Source: Colias croceus
Taxonomy: Eukaryota; Arthropoda; Insecta; Lepidoptera; Pieridae
Reading direction: 5' to 3'
NCBI RefSeq assembly: GCF_905220415.1
Contig: NC_059552.1
Location: forward strand, 6,277,001-6,341,000
DNA: 64,000 nucleotides
Shown: piece by piece, positions 12,101 through 23,200 of the stretch
Position numbering within the stretch: position 1 is the first letter of the stretch
Layout: each line of letters starts with the position of its first letter
Made by a program: the position numbers and the translations under genes
The notes under the pieces: generated by a model
The model's input: only the letters and a program-made list of their open reading frames with translations
Told to the model about the DNA's origin: nothing
Databases searched by the model: none

Positions 12101-15100
12101 GTTGCCGACGCTGCCCCTGTGCGAGTTCAAATTAGTCATTAAAAAGTTGTTCGTTATTTTGATACAGAAAGGGTACATGTGGAGAAATTGTAAAGATTTT
12201 TTCCGGTTTGGGACTGTGAATGCAAATCTTTTATTCAAGTTTATATAAATATTTTTTTAGTTAAACTTCTTTTTTGACAATTCAAATTCAAATTCAATTT
12301 TTTTGATATCTTCGTATATCATAAAATCGTTTTTTTTTTATTATATAAGCTGAACCGAGATTCACAATTGAGCATTGAAAAGAGTATCCACTAACCATGC
12401 AGCGTAATATAAAAGATTCATTGAAAATAGCACCATATTTCGTAGCATTAGTGTTCATAGTCTATTGCATCGCTTAGTACAAAACTCTACCTAATACACG
12501 CGTAGGCAGAGTTTTGTTGTGGTCATTTTTAAGCGTGTTGTGAATCTAGTTGTTATTGTACGTGAATTGCTAAAATAGACTTTGGGTATGACAAACAAAC
12601 AGTTTACATAAATAATAAAAATAAATATACAGTGTAAACTGTACAATGCTTCCAATGTTGATCTTAACATGAATAATATTGAAAATATTAGCATTGATTC
12701 ACCCAACAATAAATAATTCTCTATATTGTATACTCAAGCATACCTAAACAAACTTACTTTGGCATATATTTGCTAGTCTTCCGCCACGAGAGATGCGTGA
12801 CGGCCCGTGGATGCGCCACGTATATAAACGTGTAGTTTAACTCGGACGGTGAGTGCTCTCCGTGGGCTTGCACCAGTACTGAAAACATTAAAGCATGATA
12901 AAAATAATATATTTTTGTCAACATAATTAGACTAAAAGATATGAAATGATTCAGAAGCAATATTCGTATAATTCGAAAAAGTAGAAGGATAATAGAGATA
13001 CAATAAAAAAAGCTTTTACGAAACCGAAAGTGATAGTTTACAGTTTCGTAAAAGCCTTTTTAGCGGTACAAATAATCTAGAGTCTAGTTGAATTCAAGAT
13101 ATGATGGATGAAGTTGAAGCATAACGACCTTAAATTCATTAATTAGCTAATACTTTAAACTTACCTTTATTTTGATACCAAATCTTGACGAGTCTATCAT
13201 TGATGCCAGATGTAGCGAACAGCACACCATCCGGGCTGAAGGCGAGGTGGTGCGCCGGCGTGGCCGTGTGACATTGCCATACACATAACCAACCCTGTAT
13301 AATAAATTTATTATATAAAATAATATACATTTTTAAACATCTATTTGTATACATTGTTACATGACAACGCGCCGACCTTTGCCATCCGCTGAACGCTTAG
13401 GTTTAAGGAACGCTGACAACACCAAATTGAAGTTATTTGAGCAGTTTTTTAAGAAAAGATATTTATTCTAGCCCATCAAAAAAATATATGTATTTTAATA
13501 TTCATCATATTTTGAACGTGGACGGACTAGATACATAATTGGACGAAATCGGCTCGATAAAAAATAATTGCAAAGATTGGTCTTAAAATCATCAACAGTG
13601 ATATTGCGCTCTCGTTTGCGCACATTGTCCAATTGTATCGGAGTAAAGGAGAGCGCAGTCACTGTTAAATTTGCTCTTAACAGCCCCTTATGGTAAGATT
13701 ATGGTTTCATAGACACAATGACCTAATTAGCGGCGTAGTACGTGCGAGCTACGCGATACATTTAAAAGAAAAATAAATATTTTATTTCAGCTGTGCGTCT
13801 AAAAAACTATAAGGTCCATGTATCACATTACACCAAAATTAATTTGAACATTCTGTATGTACTGTTAATGGAATAATTCGAAAGTTAAGTTTAGTTTACA
13901 AAACTATGAGTACTCAGTTAGTATGATGTAGTATAATAGAAGAACTCTTATTACTTTGTGTGTAATTCTAATAAGAATACATATTATGCTACGCGAAAAT
14001 GTTACTTTGTTTTAACTCTATGTATTTATTTCCGAGTAAGTTTTTTCAATTTCTTCGACAATACAACTTGAAGCAAATAAGATTAACTATGTAGATGCTA
14101 AACAGCGAAACAATTACTTTTTTATATTTTTTTATCTTCATTTTAATTGCTGTGTTTAATAAAAAACAGAGCTAAGTGTGTAACTTATAAATGCATACAA
14201 AAATATTTATAGACGAACTCGAAATCTATCAACTGTGGTCTAATGCATTTTATCGATTATATCATCACACTCGAGTTAAGGTCAACACAAGTTTCTAGTT
14301 CTTAAGTAGATAAAAATCTCGAGTGATTACGATCTACGAATATGTGCATTAATGTTTGATTATAATTTTAAATGAGACGCCGAAAAACATCCCGAACATG
14401 GAACAGTCCAGTTTTCTATCTTTAAAAGGTCACGTGATTAATAACAATAATCAAACGCTTAGCAAACTCGTGATAAAGCAAAGACAGTACACAGTACACA
14501 CGTATGGTCAAACAATGATATCAAGATAGGTAGAGCGCTCATGATTCTGTTTATCTTATCTCGCTAGTTGGCAATCTAGAATTTAGATCAATTGAACTTA
14601 CAGGCTCTTCCTCTTCAGCTTGTTTCGGTTTGTCGTCTTTGTCACCGCCGATTTGGAATGTGACACCGGAACTTGCTGTAAAATAAATTAATATTAAAAT
14701 CCTACGTTCATTTAAAATTAAACGACAGAAGAAAATCGGTTTACGTTTTCATAAATTTTACACACAAATACCTACCTGCTGAATAGGATTGTTAAGATTT
14801 AGGTATCCTTAAGAATAATAATTGTAAGATATGGATTTAAATATATTGTTTTGCTCTTTTATGTGTAAAACATTTGAGATTTATGTAGTGAATAGTTACG
14901 AAGAAAAATCGCTGGTTGTTTGTTTCTATTACAATAGTTAACCAGTTAGATAAGTTTTGTATAATCGCTTAGACGAAACGCGAGTGCAGAGTTAATATTT
15001 CTATTGTTCAACAACTTTTATGGAAAAAAATTAATCTGACCTAAAATAGAAGAATCAATAAAACTGTAACAAGAGAAGGTACTGGAAACCTGCCAGGAAG

Positions 15101-18100
15101 CTCGGTTCGTACCGAAATGGTCTTAAACGAAACAGCTTCAGTATGCATTGAGCACAATTTCAAGATTTATATCATTATGACGACTGTGGTATTTATAAAA
15201 CGCAATAAACTAAATCAGTCTGAAACATGCGTAATGAAACTGCTTTTTTAATTGATAAATTTGATTAATATAACCAATTAAATTTATTGTGAGTCTGTAC
15301 AATTATTTTAGTGTAGATTTCTAAATTCAAGCTAATTGTAGGTAGATGTTAACCGAATAGTAAATAGAATTCTTTCTAAAATTTATCAGATTTTCATGCA
15401 AATATCAAGTATTTGTAATTAAAACGCGTTAATTTGTGTTCCAGTGATTAACACTGAGGTATTTAGAAAAACGAATGCCGTTATAGTCACGCTATATAAT
15501 ATACCCAATTCTTTTATTTTTTTAAGTAAGCATAATATTTGATTTATTTTTATAAGAAAGAGAACCAATCATTGCAATGTTTAAGACTTTAGATAGATTG
15601 CGACAATTTAAATCCGATAATTCCATTTTACACGTAGGTATTACCTTTTATACATAGTTGGCATACCTAGGTATAGAAAGAAAGAAAGATAAAAACTAAA
15701 ACACCACTCACGCTGACTGTCATCTTGGTATAGTGATGCTTGGTGCCACAGTTGTAATATTCTACCTCCAGTCAGTAATCTCGTACCCTCTAGATTCCAA
15801 GATAATGCTGTTATGGGACCATCCGCTACTAATTTGCCTGTTTGCACCCATCGGTATTCCAAACCCTAAAATTAAGCGAGTTGTTAATTAATACTATTGA
15901 AAAGACTCGCTGTAAAAATACCTTCGTAGACAGGTAAAACTTGGAACTTTACTTTTGTCATAAGTTATAGCTCAATATATCGTTATACTACGTTACAAGT
16001 TTACATCATAAAATAAATTGGCTGTGAGTTAAAAGAAATAAACAACGATGTCGTCTCGTTATGCAATCAAACAATATATAACCGTTAAAGAATATCATTA
16101 TTGAAGGCCTCACAAACGGATTAAAATATCTGTGTGATGAACTGCGTAAGAAGTAGTTACTTACGACATTAGAATCTAATTAGTAACTATCTACCCATGA
16201 AATGCTACAAACCAATACAATCACATTTAGTTATTAATTTTAATGCGATTACACATACCTACTGACACATATCCGTCAACATAAAAAACTGGTTAAATTA
16301 AAATGTAACATACGAAACCAATAGTTTTCTATTAGAACGCGAATTTTTGTAATAGGGGTGTGACGTAAGTTAGCAAGTTAGCGCTGTTGCATTATTATGA
16401 AGAGCAATTTAATATACAATTGTAAGTCATGTGACCGACGCGTACTGAACAAATTGATTCAAGCAAACCCGTTTAGAAATCCTTAACATAATATCCGTTT
16501 GACGAATTAACTCACGACATCAGTTTTGAGATATCTTGATCAAGGAGTAAAAAACAAAATTAGGTGGACCGTCTCGTGCTGTTGTTCCAATTATGAGAAC
16601 TTGATAATTGGGACACACACGCTCGTTTTATCCTTTTTAGGATTTGAGGGCACAAATTGCCATCCATAAATGATCGCTAAATGATCGCTAATTCAACTTA
16701 AAATCTCATACAGTAAACAATAAGGATTCGAAAAAATATAACGTAATATAAGCAACTTATCTTTTTTTTTTTCAATTAAAAACATCTGAAACTTTACCAA
16801 TCATTGCGAGATAAAGATAGACGGGAAGAATATTATCTTACGTTTCTTTGTCCATTAATTTATTCGTAATACAAGACAACAGACTTATTTTTTATTACGA
16901 CAAGGTCCTAAATGTTCATATGTAAAATGATTGGATTAATTATAACTAGTAAAAACCGCACTGCGTAAATATATTCGTCAGTTTATTATTCGTTGTGTAA
17001 TTGCAAAACTGTTCGGAATATAATCACTGTATTTCTTAATAATTTTTCGTGTCGTATTTAATGATTCGGAAGTATAGTCGTCATCCTATAATGATTTGTG
17101 TGCACAATTTGTACATTTTCTAACAGAGAATTAAACAACCGCTGATGAAATGCTCGTTTATTTATTTAATGAGCATAATTAAATACGAATTGGAAACTTT
17201 TATGAATAAATATACGTAATCCATATAGGTATGTATCATTAGAAATATAAACATAGTGTAGGATACCATGCATTTGTCTGGACACTTTAATCATTAACCC
17301 CATTTCCTCATTTATTTACAGATATTTTAGACACAGTATACGCAGAACATGTAATTGAACAGAAAATAAACATTTAAGAGTATTTTACGTCAAGGTGACG
17401 CTCGACCGCAATCCATGGCGCTAATTCGGCCTAATGGGATCATTCATATATTGTGTATATATTTTTGTTTACTACATCTACCTGTGATATCAATACAGAG
17501 TCGAAACATTGTATATCATATTTATTATATAATGTATTCAATTCAAAATACACATCTTAAAAACAATTCCTCAATAAATAATATAATTTGTTATTTAACA
17601 GTTAACTAATGTGTTGCTTAAAAATGTTTGAAGGTTCTGTTTTCTCTCTACTCTATTCATTCCAAATGTGTCTCCTTTTTTTCTTTTTACTTTTCGTTAG
17701 AAATCACTTATAAATTACATTATTAAGTATAATTAATTACATATATTATAATCATATCTATTATATTCAGTTTATTCATAAAAGTGTTAAATTATCAATT
17801 TGACATACATTTTATTCAAACATTGGTAGTTGTATACTATTACTACATCAATACATGTACACATTTATAATGAGTATGAATGAATGAATAATTTACATAA
17901 TCATTTCACATACATTACAACTTGAGTCTGTTTTATATATGAAAAATAGCATAATGCAATGAAAAAACATTAGAGGTACAGTGTTGATAAGATTTATATT
18001 TTTATTAATCTTTAAGACTATGTTAAGTATTCATCAGTCTATATCTGGACTACTAAATCAATAGGTGTCAGATAAGAAGGTAAACAAAGATAGGTTCCAT

Positions 18101-19298
18101 CTCATATCTTATCAAAAGTTTTTGCTATAATTTCGTTTTTACATCCAAAAAATAATATTTCAAATTTCGGTTTATATTTCTGAATCAAAATGCAAAGGTT
18201 ACAGATTGATCTATTAACAAACATACTAAAATACTTTATTGATTACTCAGATTGAAATTTAGCATGCAGATATCACTATGATGTAGGCATCTGCTAAGGA
18301 TTTTGACAAGTTCTACCCCCATGGGGATAAATTAAGGGATAAGAGATTATACCCCAAACATTTATTTACACCACATGGGCAAAGTCGCTGGCAACAGCTA
18401 GTTACATATAAAATTGAATATAATTATCCATATTTAGTAATAAGTAATATTGATATAATGCATAATTTTTTTTAATAAATATACATTTACGAAAATACAG
18501 CATTAATTATAATGCTAACTTTTTTAAATGCACTTTAAATAAAAATGTTAAATGTACTTACATGAGTGGTAGACGCAGTGTGTATCAATGGTGTAGGTTC
18601 AAATATACACACTTCTGCTCCATATGCCGCTGCTATTTTACCAGTGTCTGTGCTACAGTCCAAAGAGCTGATACGTATATAGCCATGTATGGCACCAGGT
18701 ATTATTTGCACACGTTCAAAATTTGATGCCAATATTACTATATTACATCCTGCTGCATATGCCTAAAAATATACTCATAAATTACTATTACAACTCAATT
18801 GTTTAGGAAAATTGAAATTTGTTTCTTCTTATAACTCATATATTTTAATAAATAGGATTTTAATACATAATTGATGACATAATCTAAGCAACTATTCTTG
18901 CATCTAACCATAGTATCTATGTTCATCATTCCAAGGTAAACAATGTCTTGTACAACTAACAACAATATTGTCATTTAAATATCCAACCATTGCAAATTTG
19001 AGCTTGCTTGAAGGTGTATTGTATTGAAATTATGGAAATTCTTACTTAACATTTGTATTAAGAGTAAGTTAAACAAACATCTCATTTTGCTACTGTTATC
19101 TATTCAGAAATATGCAATATTTTCCTCATAAAGACATCATATTTAGAATGTCAAAGGGAGTACTTAGCGAATCCGCCCCCTCTAAATAAATAATTCATCG
19201 AACACACTTACTGTAAAAGGTATTCCTTCAACAGAACCAACAGCAAAACATTGATCTCCTGAATTACAGGCACCACTGAGTACTTGATGACAGTTCAT
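157..19298 (-). CDS. Rbcn-3A: Rabconnectin-3A (DmX-like WD40 protein), 5' part of gene, 29 exons
   Basis: Family role: DmX/DMXL proteins are very large WD40-repeat proteins that pair with Rabconnectin-3B to assemble and activate the V-ATPase on endosomes and synaptic vesicles. Exons seen, 5' to 3': 19298-19212, 18762-18562, 15865-15712, 14675-14602, 13294-13165, 12878-12758, 12116-11931, 11432-11305, 11091-10931, 10846-10771, 10442-10371, 10021-9835, 9530-7642 (donor uncertain), 6779-6669, 6585-6404, 6285-6171, 5900-5708, 5355-5208, 4961-4763, 4263-4048, 3774-3620, 3140-2995, 2703-2600, 2489-2182, 2022-1738, 1499-1236, 1035-886, 488-337, 220-157. Phases agree across every junction. Recognisable family segments include FERVQIIPGAIHGY near the N-terminus, HHLAFSPDGVLFATSG, GGGRFILHWL, IGHASRASGHRFRVNDITC, NIVSQQSTARPG-like and VLPQYHPKQLMELL. 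The start follows the family N-terminus (MNCHQVLSGA). The gene continues off the left edge. Confidence 0.93.
4298..4483 (+). mobile_element. Helitron-like non-autonomous repeat, family A, copy 1
   Basis: The sequence from ACATAGTATAAAACAAG to GGGCGAAGCCGCGGGCGGTAAGCTAG matches, in the opposite orientation, the stretch 34907-35094. It carries no coding frame. The GC-rich block followed by CTAG at the 3' end and insertion next to T are what Helitron-derived repeats of Lepidoptera show. It lies in an Rbcn-3A intron. Confidence 0.7.
5593..5665 (-). pseudogene. Decayed partial copy of the neighbouring Rbcn-3A exon
   Basis: This intronic stretch aligns closely with 5797-5874 inside the exon 5900-5708. 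Both have CTTG(A/C)CG, ACGCATTC, ACG(T/C)GCCACATTAT and TCAGAACATA in the same order. In the minus-strand frame of the parent it reads LVGGGLCSEMIMWHVECVRP, against LAAGGLCSELIMWRVECVGP in the exon. A TAA lies immediately upstream in that frame and no convincing acceptor is present, so I call it a relic of a tandem exon duplication rather than an alternative exon. Confidence 0.7.
6780..7641. other. Rbcn-3A intron, no gene seen
   Basis: The stretch between the repeat exon and the exon 6779-6669 contains only AT-rich sequence with stops in all frames. Its length depends on which donor the repeat exon uses. Confidence 0.5.
7642..9530 (-). CDS. Rbcn-3A: Rbcn-3A repeat-bearing exon (19-residue repeat x29)
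   Basis: The exon opens at a TATACAG acceptor with the conserved family segment VCEWLDELQAGAIRQAQVSF followed by SARIPSAFPLGDATTMC. It then runs into 29 copies of a 19-residue unit, PVTAGTVHASAHSIPADVK, and a diverged last unit ending ATEKKEGS before a TAG at about 7634. The only donor near the end that gives the phase needed by the next exon (6779-6669) is GGAAG/GTTCTT at 7641, which is weak. An alternative in-phase donor (GCGG/GTACGG) lies at 9345 in the first unit and would make the whole array intronic. The upstream 60 or so codons are surely coding; translation of the repeat is plausible but unproven. The expected DMXL segment here has no such repeat. Confidence 0.6.
7696..9361. repeat. 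57-bp minisatellite, about 29.2 copies
   Basis: Nearly identical head-to-tail 57-bp units; on the plus strand each contains ACCGGCTTCACGTCTGCCGG and GAGGCGTGTACCGTACCC. Because 57 is a multiple of 3 and the unit has stop-free frames on both strands, open frames of 631 codons (minus) and 571 codons (plus) result. Differences are confined to two linked positions: most units have GAGGCGTGTACCGTA, while those near 7790, 8075, 8474 and 8816 have GAGGTGTGTACCGCA, and the first unit (7733) has GAGGTG with CCGTA. Near identity implies recent expansion or homogenisation. Confidence 0.98.
11571..11960 (-). repeat. Degenerate repeats of an exon tail and its donor site
   Basis: Four stretches (about 11571-11612, 11690-11734, 11780-11824 and 11856-11893) resemble the last bases of the exon 12116-11931 plus its GTGAGT donor. 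On the plus strand the shared core is TCACT or a variant followed by CGCTGCAAAGC, GCACTGTAAAGC, CGCTGCAAAGC and CGCTGTAAAGC; the parent has CTCACTTCATATGCTTCAAGCGCTGCATG (split here as CTCACTTCATATG and CTTCAAGCGCTGCATG). Spacing is irregular (about 65-115 bp). They look like old tandem duplications of an exon edge within the intron. Confidence 0.5.
12479..12517. repeat. Short inverted repeat in Rbcn-3A intron
   Basis: A 15-bp stem with one mismatch (ACAAAACTCT-A-CCTA pairing with TAGG-C-AGAGTTTTGT) encloses a 9-base loop. No function can be assigned. Confidence 0.6.
13007..13061. repeat. Hairpin of 55 bp in Rbcn-3A intron
   Basis: GCTTTTACGAAAC and GTTTCGTAAAAGC form a perfect 13-bp stem around an 18-19-base loop, extended by an A-run/T-run pairing after a one-base bulge. 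It lies in the intron between the exons 13294-13165 and 12878-12758. The size suits a small hairpin RNA or a foldback repeat. Confidence 0.6.
18562..19298 (-). CDS. Rbcn-3A: Rbcn-3A coding exons 1 and 2 (N-terminus)
   Basis: Exon 1 (19298-19212, 29 codons) begins at ATG with MNCHQVLSGACNSGDQCFAV and ends at a GTAAGTG donor. Exon 2 (18762-18562, 67 codons) follows a TTTTTAG acceptor and carries the conserved first stretch of the beta-propeller (NIVILASNFERVQIIPG, then DCSTDTGKIAAAYGAEVCIFEP). Both junctions are phase 0. The intron after exon 2 is about 2.7 kb and holds nothing I can identify. A TTAG just upstream of the ATG at about 19305 could be a 5'-UTR acceptor. Confidence 0.9.
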
Positions 19299-19929
19299 TA
19301 TGAGCTAATATAATTATAATTCCTTTATTAAGTTTGCACCGCGTAACAACACACCACTATCATCACTACATTATAATGAAACATAATTTTTATAAACCTC
19401 TATCATTATGAATTAATTTTATTGTAAGCTGTTTGTACGATCAAGAATAGGTAGTAGTTCTGCGGAAACCACACATCGAACCTGATAGAATGACGTAGTT
19501 GACGTACCTACGTAATGAAGGAAAGAGATTAAGAGATACATTGTAAAAATGACAGTTAATTAAAAACAGACAATTAATTATTTAGATCTTTTAAATGTAG
19601 ATATTTTAAACATTCACAATGAAAATCGGTTCAAAAATTAATGAAAGAGAGGAGTTTAACTTTTTTGTAAGCAATTCATATTTATACATATTTTCTATTA
19701 GCTAATAACTATGCAGTAGCCTGTACGTGCTAGATATAACGTACGGTTTATTTTATAATGAATGATATGAACTCTTATAAATCATCGTAATTCATTTCAT
19801 TACTTTAATCTTAGCTTGTTACTAACTCATTAACTCATAAAACTAGATATGATACGGTATTATAACATGTTTAAACTTTGTTTAAATATAATCTTTATTC
19901 TGTAATCTGTTGTGTTATTTTATATGGCA

Positions 19930-20201
19930 ATTTTTTTTGCAAACTGATGTTTGACAGTGACAGCTGACAGATGACATATGAACTTGACATTTGTTGTTGC
20001 GTGCGTTGCCCTTGCCGTTGTAAATTGTAATAATTTGTGTACTGCTGATTGTGACTTGTAACGATAAAATAAGAAATTACTGTTAATTAATTTTGTGTCT
20101 TATATAAATTAAATTTTTAAAAGGTTACAGGCCGGATTTTAGTTACAATTCATTGATATAATATATATTATGTGTGTATGTTAAACCGTCGCATAACTTC
20201 G
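19930..20201 (+). promoter_or_regulatory. Candidate promoter and noncoding first exon of EndoA
   Basis: A cluster of TGACAGTGACAGCTGACAG-type sequence and GTTGC/TGCCC repeats at 19948-20020 is followed by about 150 bp that end in ACTTCG/GTAAGT, a strong plus-strand donor at 20201. The EndoA start codon sits in an exon that begins at a good acceptor (GTTCCAG, 36678), so at least one upstream noncoding exon must exist. This is the best donor I found in the gap, but the link is an inference. The same region probably serves the divergent Rbcn-3A gene, whose ATG is at 19298. Confidence 0.35.
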
Positions 20202-23200
20202 GTAAGTTACAATATTTTTTGTCTGCTTATAACCAGCTACTGTTGCCTTGTTTTTTTACATTATTAAATTAATTACATTCAAATTTTCTACAACCATACG
20301 AGTAATGAAAATAATTCTGAATAAAATCCCGTTTGATAAAAAAAACTACACCTACCTTATAAATTTTAATATGTATAATTCCGGGAAAATTAGCATTAAA
20401 AATTCAATAAAATTTATACCAATTTTTATTTATTTAGAAATATAATTAAATTGAAATAGAATACATACAATACACTTGCTTATGTATTGTTTATTAAGCT
20501 CTTCTTCATTCATCTGAGTAATTTCTATAGTATTATAATACATATATATTACTAATATGTATATTTGAGTTTATAACGTTGTTCGATGACATATCATTGA
20601 CATGATAATACAGAAATCACTGGCCTTTACTTCCCGCTGTGTGATATTGCGGATGAATGAGTGTTTTATTTCGAACCAGAGTTCCTAATTGAGACTAATA
20701 ACTGAAATGATAAATATAATTGCCTAATTTTCATCATGAATGAACCTTATCTGTTTAGGCATAAGGATCATATTTATTTATTAGAATGTTTTTAACTCAA
20801 TATCGAGGCATGTATTTTGGCTTCTTTATCAAGATTTTACCCTTTTTACAGTGTACATTTGTTCGATAAGCTTTTCATGAGTATATTGTTAAGTAAACAT
20901 TGCTGTATCTTTAAAAGTTAAATATGTTGTTCCTTTTATTTACTATTGTACAATTTTTTTCATTGATGTACTTTATTATAAATCCACGGAGCTTTTTATT
21001 TTCAAACAAATATTAAGTACATTAATTAATTTAAAAAATGTTTTAATATTTGAAATGGAATAATAGAGCTTGAGTGTGTGATCAGTGCAACTCAATTGGG
21101 TAGTCTATAATAAGTAATAATTTTATCATTATTAATTGAGGCAATCACTGAAATAGGATAAAAAGGTTATCTATACTATCACTGCCCTTTGTGTAGCAAT
21201 TCTAAGAGGGCATATTTTGTTATAATCATTTGTTTTTACCTACTTGGTATAGTGCTTAATGAGCGCAGGAGCGCTATCAAACTAAATACCTGGAGCGAGT
21301 GAACAAACATATGGCTGTGTGTAAATACAATTGAGCCGTGAGCTGTCAAACATAAAATACATATTGTTAAATGCAGTTGGTAAATTTGTTAACTTTCTTG
21401 TTATTATGATTACATTGGCAGAACATTAAAAGATAAATAATTTGTAATGTGAAAGGATATTTAAAAGTCATGTTTGGAAATATATATACTATATAGACAA
21501 TAAATGTTGTGTTTGTTATATATTCATGTGCAAACAATTTGTATAATATATTAAATATGCAAATGTGTTTGTTGTTCCTTCTTTCATTTTGCAATAAAGG
21601 AGTTTTGAATTATGATTTTTGTGGCTGGAGATAGTTAGGATGTCCAGAGACTGACAAAGGTTACTTTTTAAAGCTAGTTGTAATAAAAAACCTAAAACAG
21701 CCTTACTTGTGTAGGATACCTCAATATTAACTTATTTTACTGATCATCATTACAATATTTAACACTATTAAAATAAATAAAAAATGCAGATATTTCAAAT
21801 TACAATTTTATTAAATTTGCCCTTAACAGCTATTCACAAATCAATGCACTTAAATAAAATATATTAAAAGTGCAATAGGAATAAAGACGCGAACCACGCG
21901 GGGGTCCGTCTATTTATAGTACTCCCTCGCAGGCCCTTCAATTAGCGCTTTACTTGCATCCGTCGTTTTAAATCCCGCCTTGTTATAACGACCATATGTT
22001 TGCACTGTAAACACTCGGCCTTTAATACCCTTTGTGAACCGCTTAAATACGACTTTTAACGGCTTCTTTTAGTAAACTTTAAAGGAACGTAAAATTTGTT
22101 TATTGTTTTTTTGACGATAATGGACCTTAATCTGACGATTCATTGGTTTCGTTTTGTATTAAGTTGGTCACTCAAATTTAATCTATTTATACTTACATTT
22201 TTCTACATAATACATCTATGCGGTATGCGATCCACCTAAGAATAGGACCGACTCAGCGCCATTGTGACGTTGCTGCTAATTCAGACGAATTAAAAATAAT
22301 CTAAGTTGATCAATAACGTTTATCGGTATGAAAAAAAGATTTCTAAGTACATTAATCGTATGTATTTTTAAAACATGTGACACATAAAGTTCTTATACGG
22401 TCCTAACCTTAGATCGCATACAACGTAACAACTTCTTATAAAATGTAAAACTATAGAGTTTCGCCTAAAGTAGCTATTATAATGAGAAACTATATTGTTT
22501 AAAAGCCTAAAAGCTTTAATGTGTACTTGCTAAAAGTATGCCTCTCAAAGGTACCCAACTTACATTCTTAAATGGTGTATAAATATTTAATGCATAGCCT
22601 GAATTCTCAGAAGTCGTTTTAAAAACTTAGACGTTTATATGATTGCGAAGTCTATGTTATAGCCATGACTAAAATTTGAAGCCAGATAAAAGAATGAATC
22701 CAGTTATACCAAAAACACATTGGGACTGATAAATATAGGATATTAAAAATAGCTTAAGCATTATTAAGCCCTAAGTGAAGTTATAAGATATTGATTTCAA
22801 CTTAATATCTTGAGACGTTACTGAAAAAGGGCCTTGAGAGTTGAGCCCTTGAAAGACGGACGCTCAGGCTTCACATGAAAGGACAACAGAACAGAGGGAT
22901 TGTATCGTATCTTGCTTGCGATAATAGAAGAATTATTAATAAGTATAAAGAACGTTAAATAATTCGCTAACACAGACTAATTTAATGTACGATAAGATAG
23001 TACGATGTTTTATTATCGTTTTGGTTTGTTTACTTGTAAAACAATGACAAAAAATGATTACAATTAAATGTTTTACAGCATTAGTTCATGGCCGATTATA
23101 AATGTAGAATCAGACGTTTATTATTTTTTATGTAGCTATGTTTATAATTAATATAAATCCCATGTAATTTGGGAAAGCAGTGCGGATTAAAGGACACTAA

